DNA of 64,000 nucleotides from Phialophora verrucosa. Taxonomy: Eukaryota; Ascomycota; Eurotiomycetes; Chaetothyriales; Herpotrichiellaceae. The stretch spans positions 1,426,001 to 1,490,000 of the forward strand of contig MSED01000003.1 of the NCBI GenBank assembly GCA_002099365.1, read 5' to 3'. The notes beneath the pieces are model-generated. The model searched no databases, had not been told where the DNA came from, and worked only from the letters and a program-made list of their open reading frames with translations. The translations under genes were made by a program, and so were the position numbers. The stretch's first letter is position 1; every line of letters starts with the position of its first letter. This document shows, one piece after another, positions 11,529 through 21,566 of this stretch.

Positions 11529-12950
11529 CTATCTTCCCTTTTTGCTTTTCCCGCCTTTACTTTTACCGTTACCCTTTTGCCTGTGTGTTGGCGATGATGC
11601 AGCAGCGGCCGCACTCCTCGTCTGTATCGCGTAAGTACCCCCTGGCCTCTCAGTAACATTGATTTCCACGCCTGCCTCATAGTCACTATCGTCGTCGTCA
11701 TCGTCATCATCGCTGTCGTCCTCTGCACCAGGTGCTAGATAGTTGTACACCTCAGGTTGACCATCCGGGAGGAACAGTTCGTCCTGTGGGCGACGATAAT
11801 GAGCAGGTTGGTTCTGTGCGGCGGGCGGACCAGGTGCAACCCGTCTTTGAGGTGAAGCAAATCGCGGGTCGGATGGGTCAAAGCGTGGCGCCCTTCCCAC
11901 GTTGGCTTGGTATGGAAGTTGGTCCAGAGGGACATTGACTAGGCTCGAGGTCGACCGAGCGCGAGGTTCCCAGTCCATCTCGGCAGGGTCGGGGCGAGAA
12001 GACCGTGACGAGTTCGAGCCTGGTCTGTTGCCGTATACTACGTCCGGGTTCGAAGAATAGCGACTTGTGTAATAAGGATGCTGCAGAGGTGGCATCACCT
12101 GTGAGAATTGCCGCAGAGACTGATTGGAGTTCGTCCGAGAGCCCCGCCAGGATGGGTCAATTTGACGGGCTCCAGCCAAGTTGTGTCCTTGAGGATAAGG
12201 AGCTCTTCGGTCGTAGTCGAGATCCGCTGGTGGTAATACATGTGCCGTAACTGGGCTGTCGCGGCTCGGTGGTGCAGAGTCGTTGGCGGCAGTGTTCTTT
12301 CCGCGGCCACGACTGTCGCCTGATTTTCCTTTACTGGGAGAGTCGCTGGCTGATCTGGCATTGCCCCCACTCCAACTCTTGCGGACCTCGACCGGTTTAC
12401 GCTTAACCACTGGCGCCTCTTTTTTGCTTTTGGGAGCTGCTTTTGGAGCTGTAGAGAGAGGTGGAGGGTTTCGATTCCGCTCTGATCGTTCCAAAGCATC
12501 AATTTCAGCTCGACTCAACTTGACGTTGGGCTTACCCAGAGCCCGGGCACGTGCAATTCTCTCCTGAGCTCGCTGCACAAGCAATTCCTCTTTCTCCCTA
12601 TAAGCAACTTGCATGTCCGGTCGCCGGATGAGGCCTGATTGCAAGTCGTATTCGAACTCTTCCTCATCGTCAGAAGGAGTAAAATCACCAGTGTAAACAT
12701 CACCTGAACGCCTTCGACGGACCATTCCGCCGCCTAAATCTATACCAGTAAAACGGAGTTCATCTGAACGATACCTTGGTTGGCCATAGTTTTGGTCCAA
12801 CATGACACCTTGCGGCGAGATATCATCATCGGTGTCCAGCTCCTCCACACGAGCATCGTATTCCCATGAGCGTTGTTGTTGTTGTATTTCCCATAGTCTG
12901 TCGTTGTTCCGCCCCGGTCGTCCCCTTGGTGGTCTTCCCCCAGGGGGCAT
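11529..12950 (-). CDS. Disordered conserved-type protein, function unknown
   Basis: A single exon of 473 residues starting MPPGGRPPRGRPGRNNDRLW. Almost the whole chain is predicted disordered: Gly/Arg/Pro-rich start, an acidic block (TPSDDEEEFEYD), a charged helical stretch around EKEELLVQRAQERIARARAL, then Ser/Arg/Pro-rich sequence. An Asp run (DDSDDDDDDDD) and a Lys/Gly-rich basic tail follow. I recognise no domain. Charge-patterned proteins of this type often bind nucleic acid or chromatin, but that is only a suggestion. The start codon lies only 26 nt beyond the PRA1 stop codon on the same strand, so its 5' UTR and promoter must overlap PRA1 or be fed by read-through. Confidence 0.7.
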   Translation of the reverse strand: MPPGGRPPRGRPGRNNDRLWEIQQQQRSWEYDARVEELDTDDDISPQGVMLDQNYGQPRYRSDELRFTGIDLGGGMVRRRRSGDVYTGDFTPSDDEEEFEYDLQSGLIRRPDMQVAYREKEELLVQRAQERIARARALGKPNVKLSRAEIDALERSERNRNPPPLSTAPKAAPKSKKEAPVVKRKPVEVRKSWSGGNARSASDSPSKGKSGDSRGRGKNTAANDSAPPSRDSPVTAHVLPPADLDYDRRAPYPQGHNLAGARQIDPSWRGSRTNSNQSLRQFSQVMPPLQHPYYTSRYSSNPDVVYGNRPGSNSSRSSRPDPAEMDWEPRARSTSSLVNVPLDQLPYQANVGRAPRFDPSDPRFASPQRRVAPGPPAAQNQPAHYRRPQDELFLPDGQPEVYNYLAPGAEDDSDDDDDDDDSDYEAGVEINVTERPGGTYAIQTRSAAAAASSPTHRQKGNGKSKGGKSKKGR

Positions 12951-12976
12951 ATCGTATGGAGTTCGCGGCCGACCAC

Positions 12977-13564
12977 CTAGACCGCCTCCTCGGAAAAAGC
13001 ATTCTCAATTGGTCTGCACACGTTCATTAGCCTATACCGGACTTGACAGAAACATTGCCAGGGAAGAACTCACCTATCCATGAGTGAGGCATGGCCCAGA
13101 ATTGTGACACCAGTAGCTCCAATGAGCCACAGGAATGTTGCAATAGGCGAAGAAATGAACGCAACAGGGACAGCGATACAGGCCAAGCCAGTGTAAAGCT
13201 GGGAGCTTGTGGCTCTGAATGTACCTATTTCAAGGTCCGAACCACCGAGTTTCCCGATGGCCCACATGCCGCCGACAACCAAGATGATGTCGAAGAGCAG
13301 CCACAAGTTTGTAAGCAAGGAGTATACCGAAAGCATACAAAATACAACAGCATAGTTGCTTGAGAAGTAGCTCAGGTTGTAGTTGACTCTGGACTGCACC
13401 TCTCCGAAGTTGGCTGGTTTTGAGAGTCTCTTCAAGTCTAGGAATTCGGAGATGGGTTTGATGTTCGCAAAGCGCTGGGTAAGGGATTGCGAGCGAACAC
13501 TGCTGAAGCGTTCCGAGAAATTGAGACGAGACGTCAAGGCGTCGAGCGGGATTCGGACGGACAT
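12977..13564 (-). CDS. Prenylated Rab acceptor PRA1/Yip3
   Basis: Two exons, 13564-13074 and 13013-12977 (complement), give 175 residues. Exon 1 begins MSVRIPLDALTSRLNFSERF and includes the PRA1 core (NFGEVQSRVNYNLSYFSSNYAVVF), four hydrophobic helices and the end of the domain, GHASLMDR. The 37-nt last exon adds PIENAFSEEAV and stop, matching the PRA1 C-terminus. The joining intron (60 nt, GTGAGT..GCAG) is therefore well supported. PRA1 proteins act in the Golgi/ER membrane, binding prenylated Rab GTPases and regulating their membrane extraction. An in-frame Met further upstream exists but precedes sequence unlike the family. Confidence 0.9.
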
Positions 13565-14478
13565 GATGGCGGTCGAGGCGAAATGAAGGTCGGAGTCAAG
13601 CGACAGAAGAACGTTTGAAGGACGATGTTTTGACTGCAGAGATGTCAGTTTACGATCACCCACATGCAGTTTGAGGTTGTACAGCGCCGCTGAAGGGAGG
13701 CTCAGCTGCATCAGCACCTACATTCGTTGAATCAAGCGCGTCGCGTCGGCGGTGAAGTGAAGATGGAACGAGGGGTCGAAGGACTCGTGGGTGGGTTGAA
13801 TGAGCGTGGTGGTCTGCAATGCAAGGAACAAAAAGGGGACAAAGGGGTGGTTGAGGGAGAGAGTTTTTGAAAGGTGCCTGACTGTGCTGACCTGTGGCGG
13901 TTCCGGGACCCCCCTTGCAGGAGATTTGGGATGAGAATAATTTGGAGGGGGAGCCGGGCAGGCCGGATTCTGTCGGTTGACCCTGGAGTCTCGGGTAAGT
14001 AAGTACGAGTAGTCATCAGCCCCAGATTGCAGCACAACAAGCCACACCAGTTGGTCAGAGCACAAGTGGCCAGAGAGTAACTGCGCCTGGGAAGCAGACT
14101 CACCTCACTTCAAGATCTCTTCTCTTTCTTCCTCGACCCGCCTACCGCAGGCTCATGGTGCCATCGCTCTGAGGTCCAGAAGCGAGGCTTAGAAGTAGAA
14201 GACGGAATCAAGAGTGAAGTGGGACGAGTTTCCGATATATACACTTTTTCATTTTCTCGCTCACACTGCAAGCTACTGCATGTCCGGGTGCGGCAGCCTT
14301 CCCAGACCTCAGCCAACGCTGTGATTCGGCCACGTGTTGTCGGGCAGAGTTCCCATTACTTTCGATTCACTGCCTCATTTCAAGACTGCCTCCATTCGAT
14401 CTCAAAGCCCGCATCTAGTTCCCTGCCACTTGGTGTGCTTGGGGGACAGCCGACATCGAAGGGGGGTGGGTTGTGAAG
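13565..14478. promoter_or_regulatory. Divergent promoter region, PRA1 and ERJ5
   Basis: The 914-bp space between the start codons of PRA1 (left) and ERJ5 (right). It should contain both promoters. A TATATA stretch lies at about 14235-14240, roughly 240 nt before the ERJ5 ATG. Open frames here show no domain. Confidence 0.45.
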
Positions 14479-15744
14479 ATGAGGCCGCGAATCCTGCAAC
14501 TCGGCCTCCTTTGCGCCCTCTTCCTCGTTGTTGCGGCATTTGACCCGCAGGATCACCAGATCTTCAAAGTGCGCGACGAGGTTGCGGCCTCTGAAGGAGC
14601 AGACGTTACCTTTTACGATGTCCTCGGCGTCCCGTCGTCTGCGAATGGGGATGAAATCACGAAGGCCCTCAAAAAGAAGAGTCGCTCATTACACCCCGAC
14701 AAGGCTCGACATTCCTGGCTCGCAAGTAGATCGGTGCCGCCTCCTAAGAAGTCCAAAGACAACAAGAGAAAGGGAACCAAAGTGGTCAGGGGACCAACGG
14801 AAAGAGAGATTGCTCGGTTCATGAAGCAGGCAACTGAGCGATACAGTCGTCTAGCAGTCATCAGCGACATACTGAAGAACCCCGAGACACGGTCACGCTA
14901 CGATCATTACTTGAGCCATGGCTTCCCTCGCTGGCGCGGGACAGGCTACTACTATTCTCGATACCGTCCAGGACTGGGCACAGTCCTTCTTGGGCTATTT
15001 CTCTCTGGTGGGGGTGCAGCTCACTATTTTGCATTGGTCGTCACATACCGAAACCGAGTCAAGCTCCTGGAGTCATATCAGAAATTTGCCCGGAAGGCCG
15101 CTTGGGGGGACGAATCAGGATTCGGTGGCATTCCTGGGCTCGGAGCACCAGCCGAAGTCGCTCCAACAAGTGAAGAACCAGATCCATTGGCCAATCTGAA
15201 TAGAAGACAACGGCGAGAGTATGAGAGGCAATCGAAAAAGGATAAGACGGGAGCGAACAAAGCAGTTAAACCAGCGCCTGCTGCCACGCCAACTTCGACA
15301 GGCCAGAGACGCCGCGTGACCGCCGAGAACGGCAAAGTGTTTGTTGTCGACTCGATCGGGGATGTTTTCCTAGAAGAGGAAAACGAGGATGGTGACGTCG
15401 AAGAATTCCTTCTCGACCCGGCTGAAATACCAAAGCCCACTGTTTGGGATACTGCCGTTGTGCGACTACCCATTTGGCTGTATCGCAAGTGCGCCGATCC
15501 CTTTCTGAAAGACACCAAACCTATACCTGAAGTTGAAGGTCTTGAATCGCCCGGGAGCGAGGCCGCGCAAGAATCTTTGCCCAGTGTTGTCGTTTCGGAC
15601 AAACAGGCTGGAACCGACATGAGCTCAAGTCAAATATCCGATTCTGGCTTCGAGATCGTGGATTCGACGGGCATCGAGAAGGAGCTAGAAAAGGCTACCG
15701 ATATGTCAGGCGTGAAGAAACGGAGCAAGAAAGGCAAAAGGTGA
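14479..15744 (+). CDS. ERJ5: ER-membrane J-protein Erj5
   Basis: A single exon of 421 residues; the ATG at 14479 is the first in frame. The N-terminal signal sequence is MRPRILQLGLLCALFLVVAAF. A J domain follows (about residues 46-145) with the HPD catalytic motif in SLHPDKARHSW. It is interrupted by a basic Lys-rich insert and closes with ILKNPETRSRYDHYL. Next is a conserved FPRWRGTGYYYSRYRPGLG block, a transmembrane helix (GTVLLGLFLSGGGAAHYFALVV) and a charged C-terminal region ending in basic residues. This matches fungal Erj5, a lumenal J-domain co-chaperone of the Hsp70 Kar2/BiP in ER protein folding. Confidence 0.9.
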   Translation: MRPRILQLGLLCALFLVVAAFDPQDHQIFKVRDEVAASEGADVTFYDVLGVPSSANGDEITKALKKKSRSLHPDKARHSWLASRSVPPPKKSKDNKRKGTKVVRGPTEREIARFMKQATERYSRLAVISDILKNPETRSRYDHYLSHGFPRWRGTGYYYSRYRPGLGTVLLGLFLSGGGAAHYFALVVTYRNRVKLLESYQKFARKAAWGDESGFGGIPGLGAPAEVAPTSEEPDPLANLNRRQRREYERQSKKDKTGANKAVKPAPAATPTSTGQRRRVTAENGKVFVVDSIGDVFLEEENEDGDVEEFLLDPAEIPKPTVWDTAVVRLPIWLYRKCADPFLKDTKPIPEVEGLESPGSEAAQESLPSVVVSDKQAGTDMSSSQISDSGFEIVDSTGIEKELEKATDMSGVKKRSKKGKR

Positions 15745-16106
15745 CTACTGCCCTAGAATAAGAGAAGAGCGAGGGAGCAGCGCTATGCCTGACAACCTAG
15801 TGCAGAGAGCTGCCCTCTACTTTGATAGATACCACGAATACAAGCAATGACGATGCAGTTCTTCGTCTTGAAACCCTCGGAGCGTCCCGTTAGTCTTAAC
15901 TTCGCCTCTTGTCATAACGAATAAAGTGAGCCGGCTACAGCATAGACCAATTTTTCGTGCCCGAGAACTATATTGTCCACGGCCTCTTGGAAGATGATGC
16001 TAGCACCAGACACCTTGCAGCTCATGTCCCTCCGTGTCGAGGAATACTTTTTAAGTCATCATCATTACAATTGCAGCGGATCCGCCTGATAAAACGCTCA
16101 ATTCTT
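15745..16106. other. Convergent intergenic region
   Basis: A 362-bp space between two converging stop codons, expected to hold 3' UTRs and polyadenylation signals. Nothing else was seen. Confidence 0.35.
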
Positions 16107-16622
16107 TCATAAGAACGACTTTGCGATGCCCATCACTGTGCCTAAACCTTCTCCCCAGCCGGGGCCCGCCATTCCGGGCAAGGCGGTACCACCACCCACG
16201 TCCCGTGCGCCTCCTCTGGCGTAGAACCTTTCCGTGGGCTGCCTCGTCTGTTGTCCCCCCATCATCCTCTGAATGCTTGTCGGCAACCTTATTCCAATGC
16301 TGGAGAACAACTTGACGAGAACGCCCGAGGTGAGCAGCGGCATGATGACGAGCATGAACATGCGAAACGGATGTCTCTTGAACTTTTCATAGACTTCGTG
16401 GAGGAAACGGCGAATGCGGTTGATGAAGCCCGACCGAGGCCTTGCGCGGGAGGAGTAGCCATGTCCATAGCCTCTCGACGATGAGGCGCGGCCTCCGAAG
16501 CCCGAGAAGATGGACGATGCGCTCCGCGCATATGAGGGTCGGGACGCGTATGAGCGTCTAGATGGAGATCGACTGCGGCTCCTTGAGCGCGAGCTTCGGA
16601 TTCCTTGATTCCAGAAGCCCAT
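16107..16622 (-). CDS. Small membrane-anchored protein with RS-rich N-terminus
   Basis: A single exon of 171 residues. The first 60 residues are rich in Arg-Ser pairs and Gly/Tyr (SRSRSRSRSPSRRSYASRPSY). A basic amphipathic stretch (FINRIRRFLHEVYEKFKRHPFR) follows, then one transmembrane helix (MFMLVIMPLLTSGVLVKLFSSIGI, about residues 88-111). The C-terminus is Gly-rich and ends in GEGLGTVMGIAKSFL. The pattern is coherent and the reading frame clean, so I take it as a real gene. The family and function are not recognised. It converges with ERJ5. Confidence 0.65.
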   Translation of the reverse strand: MGFWNQGIRSSRSRSRSRSPSRRSYASRPSYARSASSIFSGFGGRASSSRGYGHGYSSRARPRSGFINRIRRFLHEVYEKFKRHPFRMFMLVIMPLLTSGVLVKLFSSIGIRLPTSIQRMMGGQQTRQPTERFYARGGARDVGGGTALPGMAGPGWGEGLGTVMGIAKSFL

Positions 16623-19057
16623 GGAGGATAAGGTTCGAGTTTGACGGATGGGAGATGGTCGAGACGCCGCGCCAGAGAGGGTCGACGCTCAGAGTGTGTG
16701 TGTTGTCTGACGCCTTGTCTCTGCGCCAGTGCCTCAGACGGGGTTGTCGTCTGCAGCAGGAGAGATATTCAGCTCGGTTGCGAAGAGTGCCCTCGGCGCA
16801 TTAGCATACTTCAATGCCCTGTTTGACCGCTCCTCTTCTCGAATGCTGGTAGTCGTGGTGCGACTCTGACTTTGACTCGCGCACAGAGCTCTACTAAGGA
16901 GTATTTGTACAACCGAGACAAGAAACCGGTCTGTGTACGGAGTGTACCTACAGAGTAGACCTGGGTGTCGCAGACGACTCTCACATCCAATTCGAGTGGC
17001 TGGCAATGAGTGGCTGGAACCACATGCAGCTAGCTGCTAGCGTGGAAGTGCGAGGCTGCTTGCCTGGCACTGGCTGGTCAGGGCACGACAGGCAAGGAGC
17101 TGAAGGCATCTCGCCCGGAACGATCAAACCGCGACGACACTTACAGTCCCCTTTGCCTTGACGCTGTTCAGCCTCATCTCACTTGTCAAAATTAATCCGT
17201 TCTATCAGCATTCTCCTAGGATGGTTTATCAAACATACGGCCTGCACTTGCAATCAACCTACCGACTTGTCGCTTATCTCAGATATACTTTACGGAATAT
17301 GCGCAGGCAACGAACGTGGTTTGATTTTCTGGGCTTTTGCGAAGCAGCTTGGCGACGTCCGTGAAAATCAGTGAGCAAAGTCTCCGAATATGCCATGTCA
17401 CCGCCTATCACCACTGCACCCAAGCTAGTACCCCGTTCAGATCATGGCCGACAAGGCTTCTGACAGGGCAGAACTCTCTGTGTCGAGCCGTTGTGTTCAG
17501 TGGGCCTGTTGTCGCCGACCCATTGTCTCCGTGGTCCCCATCCATGATCACAGTGCAAGATTTAGGGAACCGAAGGTGAGTTTTATATTATTAACCACTG
17601 ATCAAGCCTGCCTTGGTTCGCGGGCCTCAATGGTATAGGGAAACAAAGGACTCTCTAGGGTGCGGTAAATCTTCATTCCAAGTGGGAGATATGATTTTGA
17701 GATGGCATACCGTTCGGGGGGTTTCCGGACTATGGTGCGCTTATTCTAGCCTGGCTCGTCAGGAATTTCTTCCAGAGACAGTCGCCGAACGTCAAACCGG
17801 TCTAACGAAGAAAAGCGCCCCCAGATGTCTGTGGGCTCTGGTGACTGCGGTGGATTGCGGCCGGCCTGACCTACATTCCCACAGCCACATGAATCGGCAA
17901 TGCAGCTATTGAGACGTTTAGCTCCTTGCAGCCTTATGACTTGTGTGGGTGATACTCGATATGGCGAATACAGGAGTTGAAGCCGCTGAGGTCTGGAGCA
18001 ATTGCGAAAGCTTGGAAATGGACGGCGGACATATTTGCGCTAAGACTGACCACTTCACGGAAGCTCGAATCCAGCATGTCCAACAGACAAACTTTGTTGG
18101 GAAACACATGAGATCGTGGTCCCCGAAGGCGATACTCAAGCACATCAGGCAAGAATGGTCTTACGTGAGCTTTCACGATATGGCTGAATGCTCTAGCGGC
18201 CGCATCTGTGCGTGACATTTCGAGACGACGCTCTCCTGGTTAGAAAGAGAGGAAAGCAACAACGTGGGGTGGCTTCCCCAATGAACACAAGACGGCTACC
18301 TGGCGTTCAATGCGAGAAATATGGAACTTGTGTCGCATCGCCCTAACTCCCCTTCCAAAATTAGCATCGGCTTCTACGATTGTCTGAATTTCCCGCTCGG
18401 TCAGATGGCCCTGCATGAAATTGCCATGTTGTGAGTTGCTGCTCCGGAGTGGCTCCGAGAACGCCCGTTGCCTCTCTTCAAAGACGTTGTACCAGCTCCA
18501 GCATAATTCAATAGCTGACATTTCCCACCTGCAGTTTTACCACCGCTGGGACAGCAGGCCAGACGGTTCTCAAGAAGACAGAGATTCAGAGCTTGGTTTG
18601 GCGTTGCGTAGTACTCTGGCTATGCTTTCAGCTTGACAATGGCTCGGTGAGTGGTCATCGCGGCCAAGTCGCAGGAGCGTACCGAGTATTAATCAAAAAG
18701 ACTACTCCGCACTCACGGCCTCTGCTTCTGCTGAACTTCCTTTGATCTCGCAAGTGGCTGGTGATACCCGTGGCGGCGTCCTTGTGCGCAACTTTCCCCA
18801 CCTACCGAGCCCGCTTGTGGCCAGCGGGCCGAGGACTCGTGCCGGACACTTGAAATGCGTTTAATTCGTCGCGCATTCTCCAATCCACGCTAATCCCCCG
18901 TAGGAGTGAAATCGAAATCGAAAATTGGAATTGTAAAGTCAGTACGCGGTAGAACTCGTATACTCGTAGAGAAATCCGCCTCCGGTTTACGAGTACAGAG
19001 GCGGCTGTCCACTTCGGGCATGGAGCGACTCATCCGAATATCAACTGTTCCTGCTAA
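16623..19057. other. Gene-poor region
   Basis: 2.4 kb without a supportable gene. Two leftward frames (18521-18243 and 18218-17937) encode helical sequence, one with FGRGVRAMRHKFHISRIERQ, which loosely recalls the middle-homology region of fungal transcription factors. They cannot be joined in phase by any splice pair I found, so they may be a decayed gene. No tandem repeat was noticed. Confidence 0.3.
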
Positions 19058-19907
19058 CTACCAACATTCGTATGCCGCCGAATTCCAGTTAGACATTGAC
19101 GGGTGCTGACCCTCACGTGGACAGCGGACACACATCAACGGAGAGCGCCGTTTGAACATGATTCCACATGGTAGGCAGGGAAGATATTCCGGGTATGTAG
19201 TGGGCTCAAGGCATTTATAGAACCCCAGCTCCGTACTGAAATCACCCAGTGTCGGGTCGAGAATCCTGAGTAGGAGGCGAAGCCGTAGGCAGCAGATGCG
19301 AAGTGAGAGTTGATATTCGGCTCCTAAGAAACCGGTGATCTGAAAGAGCAACTCGTTTGGCAGCTGAAGAAGTGGACTGTGAGGATTTGAGGTGTTTGTG
19401 GTGCTCTCCGTGGTGCCCTTAATTCGCGCGCTGGCTGGGATCATAATTTCGAGGATCTTCTGTGCAGGGCGCACGATTTTGGACAGCCAGCCTGACCCGT
19501 GATGATGCTTGTGACAGTATAGGTGCTGGCTTGAAGAATTCGAACATCTCGTCGGGATGGTGCTTGTGACAGTATAGGTGCTGGCTTGAAGAATCCGAAC
19601 ATCTCGTCGGGATGGTGCTTGTGACAGTATAGGTGCTGGCTTGAAGAATCCGAACATCTCATCCCGACGACGTTCATTGTCAGCGGCTAGACGTTGAATC
19701 TGCTCACGCTGTCTGCTCACGTCCTCAATCAGTTGGGAGAGTCTACCGTCGGCCCGAAGAGCTTCCTGAATAGAGTCACGCACGGCATCACGAATCAACC
19801 CAACAGACGCAGCATTTCAAACTGACCTCTGGCAACGGAACCCCCAGGCATTCAAATGGTGTACGGTCAATGTTTAACATGCGCTCAGAGTAGTGAGCAA
19901 GCCTCAT
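19058..19907 (-). CDS. Candidate F-box protein with internal minisatellite
   Basis: A tentative model of two exons, 19907-19824 and 19765-19058 (complement), 263 residues. The 58-nt intron has donor GTCAGT, a CGTGAC branch-like site and acceptor TTCAG, and joins in phase 0. The first exon could extend upstream. After a helical region (LIEDVSRQREQIQRLAADNE), the chain crosses a 55-bp tandem repeat. It then shows an F-box-like segment (LLQLPNELLFQITGFLGAEY) with the LPxELLxxI core, and a Cys-paired tail (CLPCGIMF, CVRC) seen in many fungal F-box proteins. F-box proteins bring substrates to SCF ubiquitin ligases. The repeat and unclear 5' end leave open that this is a decaying copy. Confidence 0.4.
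19506..19665. repeat. 55-bp tandem repeat, about 2.9 copies
   Basis: A unit beginning TGCTTGTGACAGTATAGGTG recurs at 19506, 19561 and 19616, an exact period of 55 nt. Copies are nearly identical; one T/C difference separates copy 1 from copies 2 and 3. The repeat lies inside the F-box frame. Because 55 is not a multiple of three, each copy is read in a different frame, none with a stop. Confidence 0.95.
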
Positions 19908-21566
19908 CAGACCTTTCAAAGTTGTCCTGCGCGTTTCAGCGTGGCTCAGATTCGCTATTAATGCAGTACAACATTTAGGTCCACCAGGACGTAGTTTCCC
20001 GTGCGTAGAAAGATCCAAAACCCAGCCGCATACAGTAATACCAGCTTGACCACGACGGCAACATAGGCGTACTTCAGCTGGCTAGCCTCGACTGGGAGGC
20101 AGTAGGGAAAGCTGGATGAGGGAGCCAATAGACTGTACGCGACCGCATTAGCGTCTTGGCATAGAGGAAATTCCGCCTCCAAAAGCGGCCGCACCAGCCG
20201 CCCAATTCGGCGGGAGATTTCCCTGCAGTTTTATGTGCAATTGCAATTTCACGTCCGTACCTCAGGAGAAGATCTGGGACTATTCTCCGCTTGCCACAGA
20301 CGGGCCCCTACTTGCACAATCGCTTGGACCGTCAGGCGGTATTGACACAATGTCGGTGCAGGCACTCCGACTTCGATCTCTTAAAGGCAATTTTCACACT
20401 CGCATATGGCCCCAGTCCTGCTGATCTCACTGGCGCCGATGGGTTTCGCCTTGGGGACAACACGGACAGAATCCATCAATCCTGGACCGATATTTCCGTG
20501 CTGCCACGGTGCATTTCGATTCTTTTTCGAGCAAACCAGCCGCTAGTGATGTTGGGGCTCTCAGATCTCTCGGGGACATCCAGAAGGAAAGTCGAAAAGG
20601 ATCTGACTGCAGCACCAATGCAACATCACTATTATCGCCTCGCTGGAAGCTTGTTGATCCTTTTCGAGATGGGGTTGCCTCGCAGGTGGCTCTGGCTGCT
20701 TGCTGCTTGGACATTTTCTACTTCGGGTAAGTCTTTGTGGATCGTATGCAGTTGTCTGAGTTGCGCCCTTGACACGTTGATGGCGGGACATACCCAGTCG
20801 TAGTCAAGCTCATCCAAGCTCTGCCACTTGTCAGAATCTTGTTATGAGCGTCTGTGGGCGGTAACCTGGCTTGCCCACACTCTCCTGCTTCAGACTCTAT
20901 ATTCTCTGGTCTCTCTTGAGAAACCAGCACCACAGGTTGTCGCATTAGCGCCGGGAGACCTTAAAGTGCGGCCATCTCAGCGAGCCGTTACCTTCAAATT
21001 CCGAATGCGATGGATGGGTGTAAACCCCTCTAGCGGTTGCCTGGACGGTCAGGGACCACATCTGAGGATGGCGAGACGGTAGGAAGCCTTCTCGCTTCAA
21101 AAATAAGCCTGCCGGTTTGCGAGGCGGCAGGAGCGGACAAAGCAATGCACAGGTGACGGCGTCGCTTCCCTCCCATATACACCTCCGGCAAGCGATCGAA
21201 CACTGCTTCACTGTCGCGGGAGATCCTGGCCTGACCGAGGTTCGACTCGTGCAACACCGTCTCGGCAAAGCTTGCCACGTCTTAAACCGAGAGGGAGTCC
21301 AATCAACTTGTTGCAAATTCATGCAAATTGGCCCTGTAGCTGAAGTCTATAGATCCTTCCTTATCATCATGGTAAGAACAACAAGCACCTCGCTCGCGTT
21401 TACTCGGAACCCGAGAGATCGTCGTCAAGTCTGAGGACCCTGCTGCGAGCACTTGCCATGCTCACAGGCATCCATTCATAAGTCCAAGTTCTCCTAAACT
21501 ATAGCGTAGGATCACCATGTCTTGTGCAACCTCAAACTCCGATCTCACACGTTGTTGCCGATCAAC
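19908..21566. other. Gene-poor region upstream of the Zn2Cys6 regulator
   Basis: 1.66 kb. A leftward frame at 20194-19958 contains a hydrophobic helix (YAYVAVVVKLVLLYAAGFWIFL) and could be an exon of a membrane protein or of the gene at 19058-19907, but no full model could be made. The right end should hold the promoter of the regulator at 21567. Confidence 0.3.

Noticed and set aside
11529..13564. PRA1 and the following gene as one fused protein
   Set aside because: The PRA1 last exon ends in the conserved C-terminus SEEAV and a stop; the downstream frame is closed by a TGA just upstream of its ATG.
17937..18521. Two leftward frames with helical sequence (one with FGRGVRAMRHKFHISRIERQ) as a transcription-factor gene
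   Set aside because: No splice pair joins them in phase without a stop, and no zinc cluster or start exon was found; at best a relic.
20291..20803. A 170-codon rightward frame upstream of the Zn2Cys6 regulator
   Set aside because: No domain, no credible start, and overlapped by opposite-strand frames of similar length.
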